From the NCBI RefSeq assembly GCF_019059575.1, contig NW_024882740.1, positions 124,001-188,000 of the forward strand: a stretch of DNA of 64,000 nucleotides. The letters run 5' to 3'. Position 1 is the stretch's first letter; each line of letters opens with the position of its first letter. This document shows, piece by piece, positions 55,101-64,000 of this stretch. Position numbers and translations under genes: made by a program. This DNA is from Amphibalanus amphitrite. Lineage: Eukaryota > Arthropoda > Thecostraca > Balanomorpha > Balanidae. The notes below the pieces were generated by a model that ran no database searches, was not told the DNA's origin, and worked only from the letters and a program-made list of their open reading frames with translations.

Positions 55101-57890
55101 AAACCCGGTGAGAAGGTCTGAGCGAAGGAATAGGAAGCCACAGAGAGTGGGCTGCAATGGTTGCTCTGCCGCTCAACAGATGTCAGCAGCAGTAGCGCCT
55201 GAAGGTAGACTGTACCGCACGGCACTAGCAGATGCTGTTGTATGTACTACTCAATAGATGGCAGCGGCAGTAACGCCTGTAGGCAGACTGCACCGCACAG
55301 CACTAGCGGTAGGTTGCGCTACCGCTCACTAGATGGCAGTAGCAGTAACGCCTGTAAGTAGACTGCACCGCAGAGCACTAGCATTAGGTTTCGCTACCGC
55401 TCACTAGATGGCAGTAGCAGTAGCGCCTGTAGGTAGACTGCACCGCAAAGAACTAGCACTAGATTATGCTACCGCTCAATAGATGGCAGGAGCAGTAACG
55501 CCTGCAGATAGACTGTACCGCATAGCTCGACGATTCAACTGAGATCTTGACAAGTATGGGAGCTGGGAACGATGAATAACTGGAATGATCATGAAAATAA
55601 ATAAGTAGTTAGGTAATCGTTCGAACCCTGTATACGATTAATGTGCATCAGCAAAGCATTGATCACTAATTGTGAGCAACATCTCTCTAGCTTAGCATCC
55701 ATACCTACAGTCTACTTTACCGACCTCTCTTATCAGTCGCACCGTTCCGTGCTTCTATCCTCAGGATACTGAAATCCTTCTCCTCCACACCGCAACCCCC
55801 CTCCGGACTGGACAGGCAACTTTATCTCATGCGGGCTGCTCCCTTGGAGCGGCACCGCTGCTCCCGAGGGAGCGCACCCCGTAGCCGGGTGCAGTGAGTA
55901 CTTTGGGGCTGGGTGGCCTGTCCTCTGGACGGGCTCAGCCCCGGTGACTCACTAGGGTGCCTGCCCAGACCAATGTCTCCCCCTATATCCTATCATCCTT
56001 CCGGCTCCGCAATGGTCTTGTCAGACCGAAAGGGCCTAACCCAACAAAACAAACAATCAGTCGCCCTCGGCCATGACACCATCAGCCGAGTCTCACCGCG
56101 CGTGTTGTGGTCGGTCCTCTCGCCGGCCGGCGTGCGGATCAGGTCAAACTGGGAGAGCTCCAGGTCCTGGGAGATGGTCACCTCTCGGCGGCTCTCGGTC
56201 CAACGGTAGAGCACGTCGTGCTCCGTGTAGCCGACTGGACCGGAAGATAGGAGGTGCAGTCGCAGTGGAAGATAGGACGCCCGTTAGTTAATACGTCAGA
56301 GACATACACATGCCATAATTATTAGGGGGAATGGAAAAGTCATGAACTCATCCAAACTGATAAAAGCACTGAATACATGCATAGATACATAAAGGCCACA
56401 AATGCATTTTTCCTCGATCACCATGTGATTTTTTATCTCATCTACTATCTGGTCATGTATTGCTCTTGTGTAAATCGGGCTAGCATCTCTCGGGCATCGG
56501 TTGAATATATATAAAAAAAAAATAACGTATCAACCAACGACATGTCATCTGTGTCGGGGATTTGAGCTGCTCGGTTGCTCGTTTCGATGCATTTTACTTA
56601 CAGCTTCCAAAGTGCAGTGGACATCTTTGGGTGTCCATGGGAAAGTCCTGCAGGTTCATCGGACAGTTGGCCTGGATCGTCATTCTGAAACACAAGGTGA
56701 CGAAGTGTGATATCCGACAAGTAATCCCATCGTGAATCTATGCAAAATTTCATCCGCCCTAAGAGTTTGAGCCCAATGACCGTCGAATGGCTTTGATGCA
56801 TAAAAATATTGCTTTGAGAATTAACTACCAAACTTATCGTACCCAGACATCTTTATTACTCTTACCAGGCATCGGTAAAATCCTTTTTGAAAGGATTGCA
56901 TTCCCAATCCACATTCCTAGTGCCGAAGTGGATTGCATTCCTACCCGCAATCCCCTTTTTTCACTTGGATTGTGATCAAATCTGCAATCCTTTTTTGCAA
57001 TCCTGTTGTATTATTATGTGCACTAGTGGATCTGGGGGAGGGAGGGGGCATAGGGCCGTAGCTCCATCCCCAAATCACCCATTTCTAGTACCTAGTCTTG
57101 CGAGTAATTCCTATCTAAGGGCGGCACAGGTATTTTATGGGAAATATTTTTTTGCCTCAAACACCCCCACATTAATACCTCTACCCAACCAGTGTTTTAT
57201 ATTTTTAAAACTCGCCCTCAAATAGGTACGTAACTTTGCCCTTCCTATGTAGTTCATCAGCGTATATTATTTTGAGCGTTTAAATTAAAAGCGTTTAAAT
57301 TATTTCAAGTTTCGATGTAAAGCCCTTGATAGCAAAGTACATTAAGCCGATGAAGCCGATCTCATAATTTTCAATCGCAACAAACCATTTCAAAGCACTA
57401 ATCAAACACAATCTGGATTGGATTGCAAAAATTGGAAGTATGATGCAATCCAATCCGCAATCAAATCCTGTTTTTTTTAATGGATTTCAAATCCAGGTGC
57501 AATCCACCAAAAAGGAATGCAATCAGGATTTTGCAATCCTGCAATCACAATCCTACCGATGCCTGCTCTTTACCAACACTGACACTCCTGCATAAAAATT
57601 GCGTTTATATCGGATCATCAATCTCCACAAGCCCTTTGCCACCCCCACCCCCAGCCGGCCGCCTACCTGGCCGAGTAGAGCACCTTCCCAGTGCGGTACA
57701 GGCGGACAAACTTGTTGGGCGTGGTGATCTTGTGCAGCCGACTGCGGCGGCCGTTGAAGAAGAACGTATCCGGTTTCCAGATACGCTCCAGGGTCGACAC
57801 ACTAAGGCTGAGCACGTCCAGCTCGAGGTCCTCGAACGCCAGCCGCTGGTCCACCCACGACTGACGGAAGTAGCAGTTCATCGAGTAGGT
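52140..57890 (-). CDS. Hodor/pHCl-2-like Cys-loop ligand-gated chloride channel, N-terminus missing
   Basis: Seven exons in order: 57890-57667, 56684-56602, 56234-56097, 55087-54935, 54681-54548, 54227-54090 and 52535-52140. All junctions are GT-AG and in phase. The ligand-binding domain shows [33 protein letters not shown] and the 13-residue Cys loop [15 protein letters not shown], then [13 protein letters not shown]1 is [21 protein letters not shown]2 [21 protein letters not shown]3 [20 protein letters not shown], and M4 [20 protein letters not shown]. The block [17 protein letters not shown] matches, from memory, the insect pHCl-2/Hodor group (zinc- or pH-gated). The M3-M4 loop has an acidic [14 protein letters not shown] patch and an Arg/Pro-rich segment. 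The M1-M2 linker reads TADR where most anion channels have PAR. Exons for the signal peptide and first part of the ligand domain are not visible upstream; they may lie beyond the Gln-rich gene or outside the window. Confidence 0.9.
52652..53924. mobile_element. Long inverted-repeat element in the last channel intron
   Basis: CTACTACACCTTTTTGCGTT and the following GTTCGATGGCCAAT are mirrored at the right, giving ends of about 35 bp. The interior is rich in short CGTCATT/ATGACGAA words pointing both ways. A target duplication was not identified and no transposase is seen. Confidence 0.75.
53161..53260. repeat. 58-bp tandem duplication
   Basis: AACAGGCTAGATAAG with a following CAAACACCAAGGTGTC block is repeated 58 bases later with few changes. 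It lies inside the inverted-repeat element. Confidence 0.75.
55178..55525. repeat. 75-bp minisatellite in the channel intron, about 4.6 copies
   Basis: Copies start at 55178, 55256, 55331, 55406 and 55481. The first is 78 bp and the next three are exactly 75 bp. Each reads AGATGGCAGTAGCAGTAACG, then CCTGTAGGTAGACTGCACCG and a CACTAG block. The core also occurs at 13491-13615. Confidence 0.88.
55780..56065. repeat. Possible dispersed repeat (SINE-like) in the channel intron
   Basis: A GC-rich block with small hairpins (GCTCCCGAGGGAGC, CCCCGTAGCCGGG) ends in an A-rich CAACAAAACAAACAA string directly upstream of the channel exon on the plus strand. No A and B boxes or target duplication were found, so the identity is uncertain. 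Confidence 0.25.
56866..57565. mobile_element. hAT-type MITE, 700 bp, in a channel intron
   Basis: The inverted ends CAGGCATCGGTA are flanked by CTCTTAC at the left and CTCTTTAC at the right, which fits an 8-bp duplication with one lost T. The word GGATTGCA or its inverse GCAATCC occurs many times near both ends. hAT transposases are known to bind such short subterminal repeats. Non-coding. Confidence 0.78.
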
Positions 57891-58574
57891 CTGAAAATGA
57901 CCGCCAGACAGGCGACAAGTGAGCTTTTTGGAGCCCTTTCGGCCTTTCAGGCCATGACGTAGCTATGGGATGATATGATAGGGTGCAGATATTGGACTGT
58001 ACGGATCAACGACGGTGCATCGGAACAAAACCCACCGTCCCACCGTTCGGTCGGTGGGACAGAACCGTCCTAATGGGTACCAACTTATATAAGTCTACTC
58101 TGTAATACAGCATTCTCCATTACAGGCTTTATACTTTACAGATAGTCCATTTCTGTTGAACAATTATTCAACACGCCGTATTTTCTTTAGCACGCTCTCT
58201 CGTTTAACAGTCGCCTGTTGTTTATATCGTAAACATGCACCCGTTAGTGTTTGATCGGCAGTCAGTCTCCTAAGTGTCTGAGCTGCGCGATCAGCGAAGT
58301 TTGCTCGGGCGTGTGGGCCTCGTGTCTCCCGGGACCACGAGAATGCGAATGATTGATCGGTCGTGTGCAGTGGGGCATCGTACACCGCATCAGCATGTTA
58401 TCGTTCCGTTCGTTTCTGTGTGGTTGCCAGGGTATGCAAAAAAAAGAGTAAAAAGCAATATACCAGTCAATAATTTTACAAGATTATTTGCCCGATATGC
58501 AGCACCATTCCAGATCGTCTGAGATCATTTCAAATCCACTCAAGAAGAACACGCAATGCAAATTCATGGCCACA
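57891..58574. other. Non-coding gap between the channel and the Gln-rich gene
   Basis: No channel-like exon was found here on the minus strand although the N-terminal exons are expected upstream. A small hairpin-like GTCCCACCGTTCGGTCGGTGGGAC lies near 58047. Nothing else is recognised. Confidence 0.45.
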
Positions 58575-58580
58575 TTTATT
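58575..58580 (-). terminator. Polyadenylation signal AATAAA of the Gln-rich gene
   Basis: Minus-strand AATAAA lies about 255 bases past the stop codon at 58835. Confidence 0.5.
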
Positions 58581-58834
58581 CCAAACGATGCAAAACAAGT
58601 TATTGCTGATTTAGCGTGATGTAAAATCTACACATCTAATAAAAAAGTAATAGCAGTCTATGATGTCTACATGACCGGTAGAAAACGGATGCAGTTAGCT
58701 ATTGAAACGTCGAGTGATTAAAAGACAGAGGCAAAAGACGCCAGATATTGTTATCAACAGTGATAAAAAAGCACTACAAAAGTCGTCATAACATGTCCAA
58801 AGGCAAAGCACGTCAGAATCCATAGAGTCATCGG

Positions 58835-61226
58835 TTAATCGCTGTCAGCGTCTCGCCTGTAGTCCATCCACGCGTCGGGGGCTGCGGCCGCCGGAGCAGC
58901 GCCGTCCTCCCGATCAGCCCCGTTGCCGGCAATCCGCCGGAGTTTTTCGTCTCTGGCCAGACGCTGCTGGCGGCGCCGGTCCCTCCGGCCACGGGAGAGT
59001 CTCCGCCGACTTCGGCTGGACGAGTCAGACTCATAGTCGCCCAGAGTCGGTGCTGGCCCGGCCGACTCTTCGGCAGACGCCGGCCGCGGGTCCGCGCCGC
59101 CCGGTGCAGACGCAGTTCCCGGGATCGTTCCCTGAGCCTGCCGAGGATGCGCAGCTTCAGTAGAGTGTGACGGCTGGGACGGGCTCGGGAGGTGGATGAG
59201 CTGAGAGGCCGGCTCGTGAGAGGCCGAGCGCTGGTGACGCAGCGTGGGTCGCTGTCCGGCTCCTCCACCGCGCGGCGACAGGCCCAGGGTCTGGAGTAGC
59301 GGCGACGGACGGCTGGGCGTCGGACTCGAGCTCCGGAAGACCGAGAACGCTCCGGGAGAGGCGGCCGTTGGCGGCGGACGCCCGGACGCAACCTGACGGA
59401 GCGTCTGCGGCGACGGCATCACCCCCTGGGCGACCGGGGAGAGAGGCGAGAGCGGCGCCGGAAAACGACCCTCGACCAGCGCCGGATCTATGGAGAGAGC
59501 GTCCGGGTGCTGGGAGAACGGGTGACGCAGCAGCGGGGGCAGTCCCACCGCCCGGCCTACAGACGACAGGGAGGCATACTGAGAGAACAGGGCCTGGTCC
59601 GGAACCGGGCGACGCGGGGCCGAGCCGGACGCACGTGGCTGGGCCTGGTGCCGTGCAGGTGGCTGGAAAGGACCAGCTGCAGCTGCAGCAGACGCCTGGG
59701 AGTGAGACGCGGCAGGTACTGCAGACTGGCGCTGCCGCTCAGAGGTCTGAAGATGGGCCGGGCCTGAGGCAGCTGGCTGCTGCTGGGCCGGTGGCTGGTT
59801 CGTGGCTGGCGGCTGGTCCTTGGCTGGTGGTTGGTCCTTGGCTGGAGGCTGGTCCTTGGCTGGTGGCTCGTCCTGAGCTGGAGACTGGCCCTTGGCTGGT
59901 GGCTGGTCCTTGGCTGGTGGGTGGTCCTCGGCTGGAGGCTGGTCCTTGGCTGGCTGCTGGCCTTGTACTGGTGGTGGGGCCGGGACCGGTGACTGGTCTG
60001 TGGCTGGCCTCTGGTCCGGGACCGGCGGCTGATGTGTGGCTTGCAGCTGCTGTGGAACTAGCATCTGACGTGGGGATGAGGGCCGCTCCGAGACCGGTGG
60101 CTGGTTCCTGGTTGGCAGCTGGTTTGGGGCTGGCGGATGGGCTGGTATTTGCCTGACAGGAGGTTGGCTCGATCTACGGGCTGGCACAGGATTGTGATGA
60201 GACGCCATTGCTGACTGCTGGTGGGTCTGCAGGCTGCTGGTTCTAGCAGAAGAGGTAGTTCTCCTACTGAGCATATTGGAGTTATCAGGAACTGGAGAAA
60301 GATGGTGTGAAACTAAGACTGGATTTCGAAAAACTGAAGCATGGCCCCGTGTCTGAGGCAGAGGGCGTGCCTGGAGAATAGTTGCCTGTGGCCTCGGAAG
60401 CTGTGAGAGAGGATCAGATCGGGAGGATGACGGACCACGGGCTTCAGACGGCTGCGTTGATCCTCCGGCCTGACTATGACCGCTGGACAGGTCCATCGGA
60501 GTTTCGTCCGGAGCCTGCTGAGTCCGTTCTTCGTCGTCATTCCCCGCGCGCCGCCGGCCGCGGATCTCTGGGCTGGAGTGTTCCACTCGCAGCGAGTCAT
60601 GCCGAGCGATCGGAGACCGAGAGCGCACCGGGGGCGACCGGGGGCGGTCCGGTGCCGCCCTGGAGCTGCGCGCCATCAGCCCCTCGGCCTCCTGGAGTTC
60701 CTGGAGCTGCTCCTCTCGGTACTCCAGGACATGTCGAATGATCGCAGAGTTGATGAGACTCGAAGCGCCCAGGTATGCGGCCGACAAGTCGTCGTGCAGC
60801 GGTATCGGTGACACTGGCTCCGTCCTCATCTGCAGTTGCTGATCAGGGTCTCTGCTAGCGTGCGAAGGACGCTGAGACGCCTCCGGCGGCTGAAGCGGCT
60901 GCTGAGACTGGTCTTGCGGCTGCGGCTGCTGCGGCTGGCCCTGAGACTGCTGCTGCTGCGGCCGCTGGAGAATGGCAGCCGGCGGCAGGGGCTGTACTCG
61001 GACCTGCTCCTGTTGCTGAGATTGGAGTGGCGACTGCTGAGACCGAACCAGTTGCTGCTGCTGATGAAGATGCTGATGAGATCGGTCCCGCTGTTGCTGC
61101 TGTGCTGCTAGGAACTGCTGCTGCTCCTGCTGACGAGACGGGCCCTGTTGTTGCTGATGCCGAGGTCGGCACTGTTGCTCTTGATGCTGCTGAAACCGCA
61201 TTTGCTGTTGCTGTTGAAACAGACGT

Positions 61227-61261
<35 letters not shown>

Positions 61262-62437
61262 AGACCGGATCAGATGCTGCTGCAGATGAGCCCGAACCAG
61301 CTGCTGCTGCTGAGCCAGGGCCAGCGGCTGCTGTTGCTGCCGAGACTGTCCATGCTGCTGATCTTGCTGAAACCGGACAGACAGCTGCTGCCGTGGCCGG
61401 ACCTGCTGCTGCTGCCGGGCCGTCGGGGTCAGCGGCTGGGGCTGTGTCGAGTCGGGCTCGACAGGCTTCTGTTCGGGGCTGTCCTCACCTGTCACATCGA
61501 TCTCCTGGTCGGCGTCATCTTCGCCACCAGTCGGCAGCGAGTTGTGGGACGCGTCGGTGACGGTAATGGTCTCATAGTGAGGGGACACAGCAGCTAGACG
61601 GCGCGCCGGAGGCACTGGGATCGGGCCCTCTACGCCGCGGGAGGACGGCCCGGCTGCCTGGCCGTCGGGAGCTCGCGCCGCCTGACCGCTCACCCCGTTA
61701 GGTCCGGCGTGCTCCCCCGGCCGCCCGGAGTGCGGCGGGTGCTCTCGATGTGCCGCGCGGACTCCCGACGGGCCGGCTCCGTCGGCCGAGGGCGGTACAG
61801 CGAGCTGTCCCGCCGGCGGCTGAGCGGCGGCCGGTCTCGGCGCAACTGGGGACCAGTCGCTCTCTCCCGAGTCGGATTCTGCCGGCTCGTCCCGCAGGTT
61901 ACCGGGCATCGTCGGCAGCGGTTCACCCTGGCCGAGCCGCACCCTGGCCCTTTCCTCGCCTACCCTCGGGCAGTGGTAGAGTACCGCCTGGGGCCGCCAG
62001 CCGGAGAGGCCGCCGTAGGACATTCCGGGCCGGCTGTACCGGATGGAGACGGCGATCCGCAGCAGCTGCTCGCAGGTCACCGGCCGGCCCGACGGGTGGT
62101 GCTCGCGCCAGCGGAACTCCTTGAGCCGCTCCGACAGCTCGTGGTCCCAGAGGCCGGCGATGAAGCGCCACAGCACGCGCCGGCGCCGCGAGCGGGCCAG
62201 CTCGTCGGAGAAGGCGGCCGTGGCCAGCGCCTGGAGACGCGTCATGAACGCCTCCAGAGACTCGTTCGGCTCCTGGAGGGCCTCCTCGAACCGGCGCACC
62301 AGATTCTCGACCGACTCCGGCTCCTCCGGCGGGTCGCTCCCGTCCTGCGGCCAGTTGGAGGCCATCGCTCCGGTCACTGCCGCAGCGCGCACCGATAAAA
62401 AACTAGCCTCGGTAGCCTCACTGCACGTAAATATCAA
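58835..62437 (-). CDS. Large Gln/Pro-rich protein with gag-like N-terminal domain
   Basis: One uninterrupted frame of 1200 codons on the minus strand. The first Met is at 62437; a second, at codon 25 (62365, MASNWPQDG), may be the true start because the first 24 residues look like translated leader. Residues about 40-130 (LVRRFEEALQEPNESLEAF, MTRLQALATAAF, LWRFIAGLWDHELSERL) resemble the helical capsid region of retrotransposon gag proteins. An acidic Pro-rich part follows, then a long Gln region (about 330-520) from CAG runs. An RS/PR-rich segment holds PMDLS at 647, a CtBP-type PxDLS motif. Hexapeptide QPPAKD-type repeats occupy about 826-886, and the basic C-terminus contains RRQQRLARDEKLRRIAG. 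No pol, LTR or zinc knuckle is nearby, so it may be a domesticated gag-like or a host nuclear protein. No known family is recognised. Exon borders upstream are not established. Confidence 0.7.
60830..61460 (-). repeat. CAG/CTG trinucleotide-rich tract coding for poly-Gln
   Basis: Interrupted (CTG)n on the plus strand reads as CAG/CAA on the coding strand; the purest run is at about 61228-61260. Such tracts vary in length between individuals. Long shadow frames on the plus strand here are Leu- or Ala-rich by-products. Confidence 0.9.
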
Positions 62438-63375
62438 TCACTGGTTTCTCAGGTGTCACTGCTAGTCACTTGCTCGCCCGCCGGCCGGCAGCCGCGCGAC
62501 CCGAGGTCACGACGGTCACCGCCCAAAGACCGGCCGGCCGGGCGCCGCGACCGCGGGTCGCGCGCGCAGCTGACATCTCAGTGCCTCGGGCGGGGCACCG
62601 GCAGGGGCGGATCCAGGGAGGCCGGCAAGGGAGGTTGGGTGAGGGATGACGCAAGTCACTATGGGAGATTGCCATTCTTGTAAAATTTTGAAATCTTTTA
62701 TTTAAGACCTTACACAAAATGCTTTTATTTCCAGAGTCATTTCCAGACGTCTCTGTAAACGCCTTTGCAGTAGTCGACCAGAGGCGTTTTAAACTTATAG
62801 TCAGTCATATCTAATGGAGTGTGCTTGCTCTGCTCGGTTATGTAATCCCGATCCATTGAATGGCTTTTGAGAAACCATGACTAATTTCTTAAACATAATT
62901 ATTGCCACAAAATTACCAAATGTAAAGTAGACAACACAAAATTATAAAAAAATGCAAATCAAATGCATTACCATTTATTCAGAAGTTGGCCATATGCCAG
63001 GAAAGAGTCAACCGATCCGATTACCTATATGCTGAGGAACGTCTGAACACTTCATAAAGCGGGATCCAATACCAGAAAAAAAAACACACACACAAACGGT
63101 TGAGTATTCAGTCGCACGATTCTGTTATCACGGACAGCAGGTCGCATATTGAATAGAGAAAGCGGAAAATGAGATTATGATATTTGAATGAATTGTGACT
63201 TAGTGATCACACTAGCGATCGAACCTGTGGAGTTGGCGGTTTTTCTTTGAATTTGCATCCGGCTACAGCCTTTTATTAAAATTGATTCCGAATCCCATTC
63301 CGTCTTCACATCCAACTCTGATTCCACTCCGACTCCAACTCGGACTCCAGCCATCTCAGTTACCTGTAAGTATGT
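62438..63375. other. Upstream region of the Gln-rich gene, with an orphan hAT-like end
   Basis: GC-rich and CpG-rich from 62460 to 62640, as expected near a promoter. CAGGGGCGGATCCAGGGAGG at 62602 looks like an hAT terminus, but no partner end was found in the window. From 62700 the DNA is AT-rich. A short CCGACTCCAACTCGGACTCC-type repeat lies near 63310-63350. Confidence 0.45.
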
Positions 63376-63379
63376 TTAA

Positions 63380-64000
63380 CCCTCGCCGGCCGAGGGGGGG
63401 GGGGCGGGTGCCGCCCCCCCATAGGGTTTTTTCGCGATAGCTCCGAACACGCTGACGATAGAGAGCTGAAACTTGGCATACCTGACCTTTGATCCAAGCC
63501 GGATCTTTTGACGCCAACCGCATTTTTGGGTCAGGTCAGGTCACTGACCTATGACGTCATAAGTGAACCTCTGTACGGTCTTCAAATGTCGCAACTTCGC
63601 AACGCCCTCACTGCCAGAGGAGATGTCACAGGGAAATGAAACTTGCAGGATCTAGTATCCATTATGAGTCCCACAACTTGTATATCTCGGATTTTTCCTA
63701 AAGGTCATATGAGGTCAGGTCATTTTCGTGACCTCACCATTATAAGTCAATGGGGAAAAATGAAAACTGCTATTCTGGCGCCGGGAACGATCTCCAACTA
63801 TCTCAAGCACACAGAATCGTGATTTGATGCACTCCTTGCAAGGTTAGATGCGTCACTTTTGCAATGTTGACCTTGCGTGACGTCATTTATGACGTCATCA
63901 AGGTCATATTAGTTTTTCGTCAATAACTCTTGATCAAATTGAGCTAGCGAGTCGGGAAAGCCACCAATGGACTCAGGAAGACCTGCCGAATCGAATGATA
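63380..64000. mobile_element. TTAA-target G/C-hairpin element, left part only
   Basis: TTAA (63376-63379) is followed by CCCTCGCCGGCCGAG, a G10 run, CGGGTGC and a C7-8 run, the same layout as 21105 and 22682. GGTCAGGTCAGGTCACTGAC and further AGGTCA words follow (63531-63550, 63709-63722). The right end lies beyond the window. Confidence 0.75.

Noticed and set aside
59368..62465. Several long plus-strand frames (Ala-, Leu- or Gly-rich) opposite the Gln-rich gene
   Set aside because: They are shadows of the GC-rich and CAG-repeat coding strand; the minus-strand frame of 1200 codons explains them.

Overview
This is eukaryotic nuclear DNA. It holds spliced protein genes with GT-AG introns, a tRNA-derived SINE and a very dense set of DNA transposons. 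The genes point to an arthropod: a ZFPL1 orthologue and a Cys-loop channel of the Hodor/pHCl-2 type known from insects. GC-rich exons with Ala, Gln and Pro runs, set in AT-rich introns, would suit a crustacean such as a barnacle. That placement is a guess.

Host genes, left to right: (1) ZFPL1, + strand, seven coding exons, 5717-11747, with a 5'-truncated non-LTR retrotransposon in its last intron. (2) A two-exon secreted six-cysteine peptide precursor, - strand, 14620-15249. (3) A type I membrane protein with LRRs, one Ig domain and an 11-residue-repeat cytoplasmic region, + strand, 42306-50404. (4) A Hodor/pHCl-2-like ligand-gated channel, - strand, 52140-57890; seven exons are visible and the N-terminal exons are not. 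(5) A 1200-codon Gln/Pro-rich protein with a gag-like N-terminus, - strand, 58835-62437. Genes 3 and 4 converge. Gene 5 lies directly upstream of the visible part of gene 4 on the same strand and may sit in one of its introns.

The 15-42 kb interval is a graveyard of nested mobile elements, many with readable boundaries. Seven hAT-type elements have 8-bp target duplications or near-duplications: 1633-3836, 12804-12977, 14046-14197, 16396-18965, 25242-28340, 32070-36061 and 56866-57565. Seven elements sit at TTAA targets: 1124-1627, 21105-22008, 22018-29057, 22682-23621, 33490-33636, 40387-40890 and 63380 to the window end. Three sit at TA targets: 2554-3361 (mariner), 19058-19999 and 46010-47363. 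A near-perfect 1.2-kb foldback with CACAGTG ends and 5-bp duplications lies at 32254-33452.

A Ty3/Gypsy retrotransposon (30762-40190) has identical 122-bp LTRs and an ATTTA duplication. Its gag-pol is split by a 4-kb hAT element that itself carries the foldback. Around 22018-29057 a TTAA element has been opened by a CCCAGC-ended element and an hAT element, and each of those holds further insertions.

The least familiar material is the TTAA family with G-run/C-run hairpins beside each end and arrays of AGGTCA/TGACCT, the foldback with recombination-signal-like ends, the hAT element filled with a 19/38-bp satellite, the cysteine-rich peptide, and the hendecad-repeat tail of the LRR-Ig protein. 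All calls come from reading the sequence; no database search was possible.
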